Origin: Agroathelia rolfsii
Lineage: Eukaryota; Basidiomycota; Agaricomycetes; Amylocorticiales; Amylocorticiaceae
Direction of reading: 5' to 3'
Assembly: GCA_018343915.1 (NCBI GenBank)
Contig: JABRWF010000006.1
Span: 2,604,001 to 2,668,000, forward strand
DNA length: 64,000 bases
Below are positions 50,034-62,200 of the stretch, piece after piece. The first letter of the stretch is position 1, and every line of letters starts with the position of its first letter. The position numbers were made by a program, and so were the translations under genes. The notes under the pieces are model-generated. The model did no database searches. It saw only the letters and a list, made by a program, of their open reading frames with translations, and had not been told where the DNA came from.

Positions 50034-50344
50034 CAATGGCCTAGGCGAGAATATTGTGATGTATTTATTTAATTATGTAAGCCAACCAGGGCGGGTAGCG
50101 CTGACCAGTGGCTCCTTCGCTCGCCTGAGCGAGAGCGAGATCTTGTTCAACGCATCGCCGTCAGCGGATAGTCATCATCGCATCATGGACAGCCATCTCC
50201 ATCATGATCATGCATCGTGATCACCGCCGCCCGTCTTCTTTCTGTTCGAAATTGGATCACACACCTTTTTTTTTTTTTCTTTGCCGGATACGCCAGGAAG
50301 CAAGGAGAACCCGTAATGTCCGTCGCCCGCGTCCGCTTTCGTTC

Positions 50345-50365
50345 TGTGTGTGTGTGTGTGTGTGT
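50345..50365 (+). repeat. (TG)n microsatellite
   Basis: A 21-nt alternating T/G run, capable of forming Z-DNA, upstream of the DUF6699 gene. Confidence 0.9.
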
Positions 50366-50634
50366 CATGAATGCCATCTTTTCATCTCAGATTTCGGTCT
50401 ATGAACCAGGCGATCTGTCCATCCAGAATCTCATCTCACTCGCTTTTCAGCTAATGCTGGATTTGATTTCGGGGTTGTGGTTCTGTCTAGGCTGACCTGG
50501 TTAGGCCGCGCTTAGGTACTTGCACACGCTGCGGTGATGTAAGCGGGGAGAACGGTCCACGCTGGGCTGAATGGGCTGCCTCGACCAGTGGTGCAATGTG
50601 ATAATAATCATATTATTATTTCATTTGCAGCGAT

Positions 50635-50652
50635 GCAGCAGCAGCAGCAGCA
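50635..50652 (+). repeat. (GCA)6 tract
   Basis: GCA repeated six times, followed by a GAGCCA-type hexamer repeat at about 50670-50690. There is no sign that it is translated. Confidence 0.8.
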
Positions 50653-51202
50653 GGGAGTGTGATGACTAGTGAGCCAGAGCCAGAGCCAGAGCGAGGGCGG
50701 CGGCACCCAGCTAGGAGAGCTATTACCCAGTCAGGCCGGCATTAGCCCATTGGCCCCCCCCCCCTCCCCCGTCTTCGCTCGCTTGGCCTTATCCGGCCTG
50801 GTCTGGATCGTCTGTTCTGTTCTGTTTGTTCTGTCTGCTTTGGGCTGGATGAGCTCACCCTGGACAGACCCTTGTTGGTTGGTCTGTCCTGGTCGCGTTA
50901 TCGTCATAACTCATATAAAGTCTCTCAAGTCTTTCACCCGCCCTGCTCCTGTCTCCTCCTTCTCACGCCCTTTCGCCGTATCCCCGGGGATTATCACTGC
51001 TGCTGCTGCTGTGCTATAACGCCCTACTCGTGCATATATACCACGCACGCTATTACTCTCTGACACTGCCGTTGTCTCTTTTCAACTGTTCTGTATAACA
51101 CTGTCTATATAGTATCCCGCGTCACGACCCACTCACACGTACACTTCTACTGAACGACCCAAACCTGTCTACCTCCCTCCAACTATCAACACTATCATCA
51201 TC

Positions 51203-52900
51203 ATGACTTCCTACCTCCGCAGCATCTTCGGCTATGGCCGCTACGACGCCAAGCCGTCTTCCAAATCCAGCAGCAGTCGTCCCTCTATCGAGGAAAAGGG
51301 TAGCCTCGCTTCCCGTTCTCACTCACGTTCACGCTCCGCCATGCCTGCCCCCAACTATATCTACGGCCAACCCGCACCACCCAGCGTGACCATGGCACAG
51401 TCTCAGCCCCCGATCCTGACACGTCCGAGTTCGAAGCGGACAAAGAGTCACTCCAGTCAGACAGCGCGCGCGGCCACTCCGTCGCCACTGCGATTCGCTA
51501 CTGACGATCAGGCGGCGTCGTACAACCAGCGCCATCGTAGCGCTTCCCACGAGCCCATCTATCGCACAGCGAGTTACAATAATGAGGCTGAACGAGGTAT
51601 GTTGCTGTTCTCGTCCGCTTCTGCCCCCCTTTCTTTACGTCAATCTGGGGTTGATGAATGATCTCTTACTCATGACCGTTCTGTTCTTTTCTTTACGAAC
51701 AACAGCAGCCCATCATCACCGTCAGGCCAAGGTATCTTTCTCGAGTAGCTCGAGGACCAACTCCCAGACCTCTGTTCACCTTGGGTCATCTTACCATTCG
51801 CAGCACTCGCACCATTCCCACACGGGCTCCCATCATGCTCCCTCTTCGCACCGCTCCGCAAGCGGTCCGCCCATGCCAACGCTGACATCCACGGCATCGC
51901 GCAGCTCGTTTGAGTCGAGGCCTCCCCTCGTGAGGTCAAACCACACCTGGAACGGAAGCTACGCCAGTAGCAGCGGCAGTTCCCGTGAGTATACAGTCTC
52001 TCAATGAATCCCTTTCCACTTCTATTTGCCGGGGCTTCTCCTGTTTTGTGGCTGCTTCCATTCTTTCCCTTCATTATCAGCCCTCGGTTCCCGCGGGTTG
52101 ATAATGATCTTCTTTGATGGCCCCTTGATCATTTTCAAGTACCAAAAAAAAAAAAAGAGAACACAAAAGAATACAGTAAACTAATTCATTCTTTGCTTTC
52201 TTTTCTCCGTCCTGCAGATGTATCAACCCAGCCCCACCAATACTCCAAGCACCACCGCTCAGCCAATTCTGTCTCTGGTCCTGTTATCGTACACATGCAC
52301 CCCCTGTTGGCTGCCACGCGCCTGCACAATGCGCCAATAGATTACGATATTGTATACACACCCTCATCGAGGACGGTCACGGATCGCTCCGCGCGTGCGC
52401 CCGTTCCATCCCACTTGCTCTCCCAGCCTGCCACGAACCCGGCCACATCGGCACGGCTCGTGCTTCGTTCGGAGAAGTTCCCCTGGCCGATTGTCGTCGC
52501 GCCCGCGAAGAGCACAGGGAGTGGGAGCAGCTCTGGAGGCGGGAGCAGGTTCTACGTCGGCACGCAGAGTAAGAGCAGCAGTAACAGTAACAGCAGCAGC
52601 AGTGGAGGGTCCAGCGCGAAACCGGTAACGAACCTCGATGTGCTCTATGCGATCCATACGACGCTCATGACGCGCGTCACGCCCGAGGAGTGGGCGTCGC
52701 TTGGACACGGCTCGCGTCAGCAAAGAAAGGTGACCCGTGCGTACGAGAAGCGGTGTACGAAGATGGGCGGTGGATGGGATCAGGGCGTGAGACGCGTGGA
52801 TTGGCTCGAGGGCAAGACGAGGCTGTTGGGCGTTGAGGTCGAGAAGCATGGCCAGAACGCGGGCTCGGGCAAGTTGATCTTTGGGAAGCCTTCGTCTTAA
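51203..52900 (+). CDS. DUF6699-domain protein
   Basis: Three exons, 51203-51596, 51706-51984 and 52218-52900, join in frame to 451 residues. The first 230 residues are Ser/His/Arg-rich and disordered, including HHSHTGSHH-type stretches. From about residue 240 a DUF6699 domain follows: VHMHPLLAATRLHNAPIDYD, then ATNPATSARLVLR, FPWPIVVAP, a Ser/Gly-rich insert, VTNLDVLYAIHTTLMTRVT, and GVRRVDWLEGKTRLLGVEVE. The family is common in basidiomycetes and its function is not known to me. The start follows a TATA-like TGCATATATACC (about 51031) and a CTATATAG (about 51103). The very long simple-sequence upstream region suggests elaborate control, which is inference. Confidence 0.85.
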
Positions 52901-54734
52901 AGAGCGTGCTCAGTGCTTGAGCTTGATGCTGCGCTCGCTTCTTCCTTCTTTCTAGCTATAACGTGTGTATGCACGCGCCGCTGGGCGCGTGTGTGTACGT
53001 TATCATCACCGCCTATTCTACGGTCCCTGCCGCCTAGGCTGCCCTTCCCCATTGCCGACTACCATCCCCATCACTCCATTGCTGATTATTACTAGCTGGC
53101 TGGCTGGTCTGATCCCTTTGTACCTTCGTACTTGTGCTCCGTCTCCGCTTTCTTGGCGTCCCTCGATCTTCTCTTCTCTCCTCGGATTTGAATTCCTTCT
53201 TGCCTTCAGCTTTTCTATTCAGCTATTTCTATTTGCTGGCAAGAAACATCACTCTTGTTTGACGCACAAGAGCACGCAGACAACATATGCGTTTTTTTTT
53301 TCTTCTTTTGGTGATATAGTCTGGAACAATGAAACCATTACCTCATGATTGCTTTTTTCCTTTTATTCCCCCTTCTGGTTGTTTTGTTTTTCTTGCTATT
53401 CTTCAGTTATCATCCACACAACACATTCTTTCTGTTTCCCTTTTCTTCTCTCGGAACACTCAAACTCACATACCATCGCATTCTCATATTCACGCGCTCA
53501 CACATAAAACACATAGCATAACAGCATACAAACACAACTCACATCATATACGCAGTACACATAACAACAACATTTACAGCAAACAAGTATAACCAAAATT
53601 ATGTTCTTCTTACAGTTTACTGCACACTACTTACTATCTCTTGCTGTTGTCCTTTTTTTTTTTCCTCTTACTTTTCCTTCTCCTTTTCTCCTCGCACATG
53701 ACATGACTTACGACAATGACCCCCAGATGATGATGATTAAAAAAAAAACATGATGATTACTTGGACGAACGATGACGCTTACGACAATGATGAACGAGGG
53801 GGAAAAAAATAATCGAAAAAGTGAACTGGGTCGGTCTTGTTTCTCTTTATAACTTACGATATGCCTTTCTTGTTTCCGACACCCAAATACCACTACCATG
53901 ACCTTATTCCTCCTTCTAGTCCGTAATAATATATAGTTTTCATCTTCTGTTGTTTATATCACCACTCTCATGTCCCTTTCTTCTATTCTCGCTCTTCCGT
54001 CTTGCTTTCTAGTGCTGTCTCAAAATGTTCTATTTCCTTTTCTTCTTTTTTGGTTGGTCTGTGGACTCTGTTGCTCTGTTTGTGTATGTACCATTTACGG
54101 TGTTTCCTTTGTTGTTGTTTTCTCTATGTTTACAAAGGTTGATAGTAAGATCAATAGTAGATCTAAAAATAAATAAATAAATACATTCCTTAGAAGTTGT
54201 GATTGGTATTTTGCGAAGATGAGTATAAGGTTTTCGAGAAAGGATCTATTCATGCACCTGGGTGTACTAGCACGTTGGTATGTGAAGGGTCTGGGAAGGA
54301 TGTTTAGTGTCGCAAGCCGTCTACGTTCATTGATTATCAGGCCGATTAACCTGGTCTTCGTCCAACCGGCGGGAGTTGTATCACTTAACGTAGGTGTACA
54401 ACTTGTATGTTATGATGTACTCTCATCACATGCACTGCTACTCTGGTTCTGTAGAACTCCGTCCAGGCCAGCGGAAGAAGAAAGCGGCTTGTAGACGTCG
54501 ACAAAGTCATTAATTGGTCCTAAATAAAGCATTTGATGGATGACAGTACGGACGTAATGATACTATCTCGCTCTTGAGCATGACGCTCACTGCATTTCAT
54601 GTGATAATTCAAAAATAGGATATGATATGCTAATAGTAGTCTTAGAGTGGATGTGTTTATATATCGTGCAATAGTGCATGATGCATCAATACTGTATAAA
54701 TGAGCAATGGATTGAATTGTATTTCGTCAAAGCA
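52901..54734. other. 3' flank of the DUF6699 gene, no gene seen
   Basis: Pyrimidine-rich sequence with T-runs (about 53291, 53651) and CACA-rich stretches (53500-53580). A 91-codon open frame at 54219-54494 (plus) has no recognisable feature. It probably includes a 3' untranslated region. Confidence 0.5.
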
Positions 54735-56841
54735 ATCCGCTCTTCATACAAGATGGCGAGAGCTGTTCGGGAAATAATACGCGAGTAAGATCCTTTGTAA
54801 AGATAAAATGATAATAATTAAAAACATCATCACGAGACCGGTAAGAACGGGTATTCCGCGAATTCTTTCAGAAAGAGGCAAATCCAAAGCCTTGCCTGTC
54901 ATATGATGATGATGCCGATAATGATAAGGGCGCATTAATGAAATCTTCAAGGCGAGGCAGAATAGATACGATATGCATTTCATCGACCGGATCAGCAGGG
55001 CATGTCATTCTGAATGCGCTATCCGAAACGTGCATCGTCTCGTGTCCTCCAATGCCCACGTACAGTAACCAACGGCAACTTGGGAGGAAATAGCGTGGCT
55101 GCAAAGATGCGTACTTGTGCATGCTTGTCTGTATTTTTTATATAGTTTTGATGATGATGATGCAGGGAAGAACGGTAATGCGATCTGCACGGCTAATAAA
55201 ATAGAGTTCAAAATTCATAACATGACAATGACACGAGCTATGCTTTGCCTGGCTCTTCGGATTGCGGCCATCATAACACAGTCTACCAGAGAAAAAGGCA
55301 ACTTGGTCGCCACCGAAAAAGTTCGGCGGAGATACGAACACTTACATGAATGCTTTGCGACAGCAGCAGCACGGAGTTGTCTGATTATCTCACTCGAATG
55401 CGCAATATCATCATCATCATCGCACCTGAGCGCCATATTAAAGTCAGTAAGCTAAATCAAAATAGAATGCCCTAGCCCTAATATGCCGATCGTCCAAGTG
55501 ATTACCATCAGGAGATAACACGATGATGACACGAGACAGGTACGAGAGAACTAGTCAACATGCGCTTGGTAGGATTGTACATGTAAAAAGAAGCGCAGCT
55601 TGGGCTCAGGAGATGTCCTTATGTGGTTTTCAAATGCTGCCACGATGAAAGTGTGTCTCTCAGCAGCAAGAGTAAACGATGTGGTATTCATGGTTTCTCC
55701 ACGGGGGCTATCGCCCTCGCGCAAGGTTATGAGCACCGGCTAGAGTTCCTTCTCCGCGGTCTACGCCAGTGATAGCTAAAGCATGTACCCTTGCCCTCTA
55801 GTTGGCGTGGTGAATACGGGATGTCTGGCTTATGCCCGAGAGTGGAGCATTTGGAATAGCTAATTCTGGATAATTGCATTGCGATTAGGACCAGAGCTCA
55901 TTGCCGAGGAGGAGATTTAAAGAGGTACAAAGATCAGGGAGAGAAGGTGTGTGAATGAAGGCATTCTAGATTATAATGATTGTCGTGGTCGCGGTGAACA
56001 GCGGATGGCAGCGGGCAAGGGCCGTCGGATAGATAATCAGTCATAGATGAAGCTATCGCAATACACTCTCGCCTTTAGCTGACATTGCTCTCCATGATGT
56101 GGAGCCGTGCTGTGACCCGCGGCCACACAGGCGCTGGCAGCCACAACTACTACTCGAGGATGGGGATATAGGGCATACATGAGCCAGAGTAACACAGCGA
56201 GGAAGGGAGAGGTCTTACCCTAGACCCACGTCTCGTGGTGGATCGCAAGTGATCATAGATGCTCGCTCGAGTGTGTTCGCGTATCGCGTGTACGCGGGGT
56301 GGCTCATAGAGAGGTGCAAATTTGGTATCGGAGGAACCTGCCAGCGTAATAGACGTTGTCCCTGTCCGATCGGCCGAGACGATGTATAACTGCCGCAGCA
56401 GAGCACGTTCCGCGACCTAGGCCCAAGAAAAGAGACATTAGTGACAGGGAAACCAACACTACTAGTAGAATTCGGTCGCTCACATTAGGATCGAACTGGT
56501 TCGTAACTGTAATTGTTCATATACGTTCATAGCTCGCGCGGGTCACGGTAGGAATAGTGGTACGTGATAGCGTAAGCATCAGACCCTGTTTTTAGGTGGG
56601 CTGGACAGCTGCTAGGAGATGTATCTCTCGACCATGAATGCGGATCAGCGTGAAGCCTTGAGCTTGAGCCGCGGCGTTTGTCGCAGGAGAGTAAGGGATG
56701 ACAATATGAGATTTCCTCCTGAGGTCATGTCTCACCGAGTGCTCATAAACTTCATGATAGTTATCCACAGCAGCCGACTTCGATTCAGGATTGAATGTGA
56801 GCATTACGAAAAGGGGTGTGGCTGACCAAGAATTCAATCAT
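54735..56841 (-). other. Exon-like pieces of an unidentified minus-strand gene
   Basis: Two open stretches are bounded by good splice sites. One is 56219-56416 (66 codons, ...CTAG acceptor and GTAAGA donor; contains LYIVSADRTGTTSITL). The other is 55581-55739 (53 codons, CTCTAG acceptor and GTACAA donor; contains LAAERHTFIVAAFENHIR). Further open stretches lie at 56592-56780 (ending HLLAAVQP), 54868-55122 (contains DEMHIVSILPRLEDFI) and about 54735-54800. I could not join them into one frame and recognise no family. It may be a real but diverged gene, or a decaying one. Confidence 0.3.
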
Positions 56842-57232
56842 GCGAACGAGACCTTGAAGGACTGTGTCCAGAAAGATAGCCCGGTGTCCTGCAAGCAAGA
56901 AGCAAACTCACTCATAGAAACGTTGGTTCTGTCTAATTGACTGTGCCTTGGCCCTCAAGCGGAATGGACAAACATCGGTGCTGCATGGGTTACATGTATC
57001 CAAGCTTCCAAGCCAGCAGGGCGACAGAGTGCATTGTTGTGTAGAAATGAATTTCAACCAAAAGTACGGCAAATGTCTAAATATTTACTCCATTTCTCGC
57101 ACCAAAAATCTGCACGAATACAATTTCCTACCACAACTTGCTTTTTGCGGAAAGATCGTACTATGAGCATTCACGAATGAACTAAATCAATATCAAATTT
57201 ATAATTAACAGTGGTCTAGAGAAAAATAGTCT
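56842..57232. other. Intergenic, no gene seen
   Basis: Spacer between the unidentified exon-like pieces and the 3' end of the FAD monooxygenase. No coding signal is seen. Confidence 0.45.
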
Positions 57233-58541
57233 CTATATGGCTTTGTGAGGAGTATGAAGAGACTCTGGAGTATCAAAATCAAAGTCTTTCGCAGCAGCGC
57301 GCGACGCTAGCACCCATCCTGTCGCACGCGGGATCATATCCTCCTCATACACCCGAATCACATCCGCTGCGTTGAAAGGACTATCGGGTGCGTTTTTCAA
57401 AGCCTCTACAATGAGTTTGCCTAGAAGCATGGCATCTTGTGCAGCGTTGTTGGCGCCCTGGCCACGGAACGGTGCCATACCATGAGCACTGTCGCCAATC
57501 AGCGTCACAGGTCCATCCGGGCTCCTCTTCGGTACATGGTCCCGTAGGATAAACGACTCGAGCATATGCTCTGTCTGCTGCAAGTCGACGATCTCGCGTA
57601 GATCAGGATGAAAGTTTTGCTTGCTCAGCTGACTCTTAACGAATTCCAGTCGCTCCGCCGCGCTCGCCTTGAATGCCCAATAGTCCATGCCGGCTTGGGG
57701 AACTGATTCGTCTCTGAACTGGAATGTCCAGTAGTACTCTGCCGTGGCGAGGCCTGGAACAGAGTCACGCAAGCCGACGAAAAGAAGGCAATCATGCGTG
57801 GCAACGCCATACAGGACCTTGGCGAGGGCTCGTTGACGGGTTATTTGGTCCGGATTGAGATGCACATCACCGGCGATAATGCCGACAGGGAGTACATTCA
57901 CGCTATCCATTTCATCGAGGCACATGCGTACATGGGAACTGATGCCATCCGCCCCCACGAGCATGTCACCCACAGCGGAGGAGCCGTCGCTGAAGTAGGC
58001 AGTGACTTTACCATCTTGGCTGACGCTGTGCCGGATGTAGCGTTTGTTCCACGAAACAGCAAGATCAGTGGCAAGCCACTGGCGCAAGCGAGCGCGATTG
58101 GCGCGTAATAAGGGTAAGCCTGTAGAGGCATCCATGAGAAACTTGGGCTTATTAGAGGGTGCCAAGTAAAAGGCGCCTCCATCTAGTGACTCATTATCAA
58201 AGTCTCGAGAAACCCTAACATTTTCAATAGGTGATGCAGATGATGGAACAATCTTGGACAAGTCAGACGGTACACTAGAAATAATGTTTTCAGTCGCATC
58301 ACCCAAGCAAACGAGATAAATTAAATACACACCTTCCTTGAAGACTGAGAGCCCAGCCCTGAACCCGCGCCAAGGCAGATTCGTCTCGTTCAAAGACTTC
58401 GAAGTCTACGTTATTCTTACGCAGGTATTGTGCGAGGACTAGGCCCCTGCAGTCGCATAATTAGCATTCGTGAAAATTCCACGCCACAGGTGTATACAAC
58501 ACCTACCCGATGCCGCCGCCGATAATGAGGATCTTGACCAT
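57233..58541 (-). CDS. FAD-dependent monooxygenase (UbiH/PHBH-like)
   Basis: A class A flavoprotein hydroxylase, using NAD(P)H and oxygen on an aromatic or polyketide-like substrate that is unknown here. Three exons on the minus strand, 58507-58541, 58333-58446 and 57233-58274, join in frame to 396 residues. The N-terminal FAD motif is ILIIGGGIGGLVLAQYL, with FEVFERD at the end of the second strand. The DG motif is VGADGISSHVR. The second FAD motif is LIGDSAHGMAPFRGQGANNA followed by QDAMLLGK. The length is normal for the family. I see no signal peptide and no membrane segment. It is divergent from the PMT gene (718 bp between starts) and probably unrelated to it in function. Confidence 0.9.
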
Positions 58542-59259
58542 AGTTATGGATAGAGATTATTAAGTGAAGCACTGAAAACGCAAATGAAATAGCCAATGTG
58601 AAGTTCCAGGTGTAGGAGGACGACAAGGCTTTATAGCCAAAGGGAGCCGCCGATATCGGGAACGGCCTCATTCGCTTTTCGTCAGTCACAGTAATTAAGT
58701 CTTCCGATAGCGGGAGGTGACAACAGTAGTGGTGATACATGCAAAAAGCTACGATTAATGGAAGCTTATTTAGTCTACCGTTCTCGGTGAACGTGGCTCG
58801 CATCAGAGAGGCCTGAATGTTCAGGCCTTCAATACTTCAGTATCAAGAGTCAAACAGCAAGATTCGTCTCCACTTTTGTTGCGACCATCTGGAGGACAAC
58901 AAGCTGTAAACATAGAGAGCAGAAGGGATAAGAAGCACCGGAAAATCATTGTCTGTACAAAAATTAGATGTTTTATTTCACCGTAAAGCCCAATGAATTT
59001 AAGTTGCAATCACGGTAGTGTTCAAGTTGCAATTGACGTCTAATCAAAAGTGCTCGCCGATATCGGTCGGAGTTCCAATTCCCGTGTAATTTGCTTCCGA
59101 GCCCACGTCGACGACTCGGACAATCCGCAGGAGGACCAAGAAACACTCAACGCCTCCATCCCTCTTCCAGCTTGTCTTTTGTACCTTTTCCAACTACAGT
59201 TACACTCTCTGCACTTTCTTTAAGCCTGGTTATCTGCCCTTTTTATTTTCCAAAAAATC
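58542..59259. promoter_or_regulatory. Divergent promoter region, FAD monooxygenase / PMT2
   Basis: 718 bp lie between the two start codons. The PMT side has a pyrimidine-rich leader (59150-59250). The region contains the perfect inverted repeat at 58809-58828. Confidence 0.5.
58809..58828. promoter_or_regulatory. 20-bp inverted repeat, candidate protein-binding site
   Basis: AGGCCTGAA-TG-TTCAGGCCT is a perfect palindrome with a 2-bp centre, 268 bp upstream of the monooxygenase start. It could bind a dimeric regulator. This rests on symmetry only. Confidence 0.35.
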
Positions 59260-62200
59260 ATGTCTGTACGCGCGCGGCGCGCTGCGTCGCCCACGCCTGG
59301 TCTTCCTCGTTCTGCACCACAATCCCAGCGCTTTCCACATCCTCGGGCGGGTCACCTTGATGCTGATGAGAAGAGGGAGGCGGCTTCCCGTGGATTCGGC
59401 CCTTCTGCTCGCAAGCAGTATGCCCCAGGTGGCGTGAATATGACGTCTGGTGAATGGAAACTGCTGGGAGGCATTGTGATCATTACCGCTCTCGTGCGCT
59501 TCTTTAGGATATCAGAGCCCAACAGTGTAGTGTGAGGATTCATACAAATGCATGGGATATTCAACCTGCATACCTACCCTGATCTTCTACTGTGTAGATT
59601 TGATGAAGTCCACTTTGGCAAGTTTGCATCAAGATACATTAAGACGCAATACTTCATGGATGTACACCCGCCACTTGCAAAGTTGTTGATTACGTTGGCC
59701 GCATTTATGTTTGGTTATGACGGAAACTTCGATTTCAAAGATATAGCAAAGTAGGCGCTTCTGTATCTGTTAGTTGAACCAGCCTGACACTTCGAAATCA
59801 GACCGTACGAAAGCAGTGTCCCATACGTAGCTATGCGTATGGTACCAGCCACAATGGGTGTTGCTACCGTGCCCCTGGCCTATCTGACAATGCGCGCACT
59901 TGATCTTCGTGCCACCACAGCTCTCTTGGCTTCCTTGTTCCTTGCATTCGAAAATGCCATGATCACTCAATCACGTCATATCCTCCTTGATTCGCCGCTC
60001 ATCTTCTTTACCGCGTTATCGACCTTCCTCTGGGTAGGATTTTCCAATGAAGATAAACACAAGCCTTTCACAAAGAGCTGGTGGACATGGCTCTTCCTTT
60101 CTGGTCTTTCCCTTGGCGCCGTCCTTTCCTGCAAGTGGGTTGGCCTGTTTACCATTGCGACTGTCGGTGTCAGTACAATCCTCCAACTCTGGAACATCCT
60201 CGGTGATGTACGGGTTCCCCCTCGCATATTTGTCAAACATTTTATGGCTCGCGCTCTGTGCTTAATTGTCCTGCCCATCATCTTCTACATGGCGATGTTC
60301 TCAATCCATTTCGCCGTCCTGGGCAGCTCTGGGGAAGGTGATGGCTTTATGAGCTCCGAGTTCCAGCACACGCTGAGTGGACGTGGCATGGATGACACTT
60401 TCGCTGGTAGGTTTCCGAACTAGATTTTTTAACACTTGGTTAACGATCCATCCATAGACGTTGCACTCGGCTCTGAACTTACAATTCGTCATGTGAACAC
60501 TCAGGGTGGCTACCTACACTCCCACGCAAGCACGTACCCTGGAGGATCGATGCGTATGTTGCGCATATATTCATATATTCGGCAAGAGTTCTTTGCTGAA
60601 TTAGCTTCCTTGCAGAACAACAAATTACCCTCTACCCACACCGCGACGATAACAACATATGGCGCATCATGAATGCTACATTTGAAGGCGATCATGAGTT
60701 TGACTGGGAGCACCAACCGCCCCGGTATATTGAGAACGGCATGCGTATCAAATTGTTCCACCTCACTACGGAGAAGCATTTGCACTCTCACGACCACCGC
60801 CCCCCTGTATCGGACGTCGACTTCCAGAACGAAGTGTCGGCGTACGGCATGCCTGGATTCTCGGGCGATGCTAACGACGACTGGATCGTTGAGATTCATC
60901 ACGGTGATAAAAGCGACCCCGAGTCGAGCAAGCGTCTGCGAACGCTCAAAACGCATTTTAGGCTGAGGCATGTACTTCAAGGATGCTACCTCTTCTCGCA
61001 CAAGGTCAAGTTACCCGAATGGGGCTTTGAACAGCAGGAGGTGACTTGCAACAAGAACGCTGTGCTCGATAATTCATTGTGGTTTGTTGAGACGAGCAAT
61101 CATGTCATGTGTAAGTCTTTTTTTTTTTTGTTAATCCAGACTATTCTCTGACTGGGTGATGCGCCGGCTTTTAGTCCCGGATAATGCCCCTAGGGTTAAC
61201 TACAAACTCCCAGGGTTCTTCGGTAAATTCTTTGAACTTCAGCAAGTCATGTGGACGACGAACCAAGGTTTGACGGACCGCCATACTTATGACTCCCGCC
61301 CCGATGCTTGGCCGAGGTTACGACGTGGTATTGTATGTCCTGCCGTCGTTAGTTTCATCCCGCCCTGGTGCTGAGTATTATATTTCAGAACTTTTGGGTC
61401 AAGGATCATCGCCAAATCTACTTGATTGGAAATCCCTGGGTATGGATGTTGAGCACCTTATCTGTAGTCGCATATGTTGGCGTTCGAGGTCTTCTCATCC
61501 TTCGCGCTAAGCGCGGTTTCCGAGATTTCGATAATAGTAGGTCCACAAGAACATGGTTTAAACGAACATTGACTAAAGACGACTTGTTTTTCAATAATAG
61601 CCAAAGTTGTCAAATACGATGCCCTCTGCGGCTTCCTTTTCGCCGGCTGGTCGCTGCACTATCTACCATTCTTCCTCATGGGCCGACAGCTTTTCTTGCA
61701 CCACTATTTACCTGCACTCTACTTTGCTATCCTTCTGTCCTGTGCGGTCTTTGATCTTCTCACTGCGACACTTCGGCCACGAGTGAGGCTACAAATTGCC
61801 GCCGTGCTCGCTATTATCGCTATCTGGAACTTTGCTCACTTTAGTCCCCTGGTGTACGGAAATCCGTGGACGAAAGCCCAGTGCAAGAACGCTAAATGGT
61901 TGAAGCACTGGGATTTCTCATGGTATGATTATTTATTTATTTCACATATCCCGTGTCCTCGAATTATAAGCATGTGCTGATTTTTTTTTCATTATACTCT
62001 TAGCGATGATTTCCTCGACGACGTGAGATTTTTATCTTCTGATGATGAACTAAACTTGTCTTGACACGTCTTCTCTTCTACCTACAGTATTCCATGTACT
62101 GGGGCGGTGCCGCAACACCCAAGAAATCCCCCTCGGCCAACGCAACCAAAGCCGGTGAACTACACCAACCGCCCATCATCGAAGACGCCGCTGCTCAACA

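Larger units (their letters stand above)
39650..51202. other. 11.5-kb region with no supported gene
   Basis: Neither strand shows a domain I recognise or a convincing exon chain. Candidate frames with no clear support include 42315-42581 (88 codons, plus), 43081-43308 (plus), 44610-44903 (plus), and the pair 45886-46128 / 45632-45868 (minus). From about 43.4 kb the sequence becomes richer in GC and pyrimidine tracts, with microsatellites. 47.4-51.1 kb looks like a long upstream region of the gene at 51203, with (TTC)n, (GACA)n, (TA)n, (TG)n and (GCA)n tracts. Long non-coding RNAs or unrecognised genes cannot be excluded. Confidence 0.5.

Noticed and set aside
50669..51063. 116-codon frame starting MSQSQSQSEGGG
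   Set aside because: It begins in a simple repeat and overlaps the probable promoter and leader of the DUF6699 gene; there is no homology.
54219..54494. 91-codon plus-strand frame (MSIRFSRKD...)
   Set aside because: No homology, no splice partners, and it lies in the flank of the DUF6699 gene; kept only as a remark.
60510..61001. 163-codon minus-strand frame
   Set aside because: Antisense shadow of PMT exons 4 and 5.
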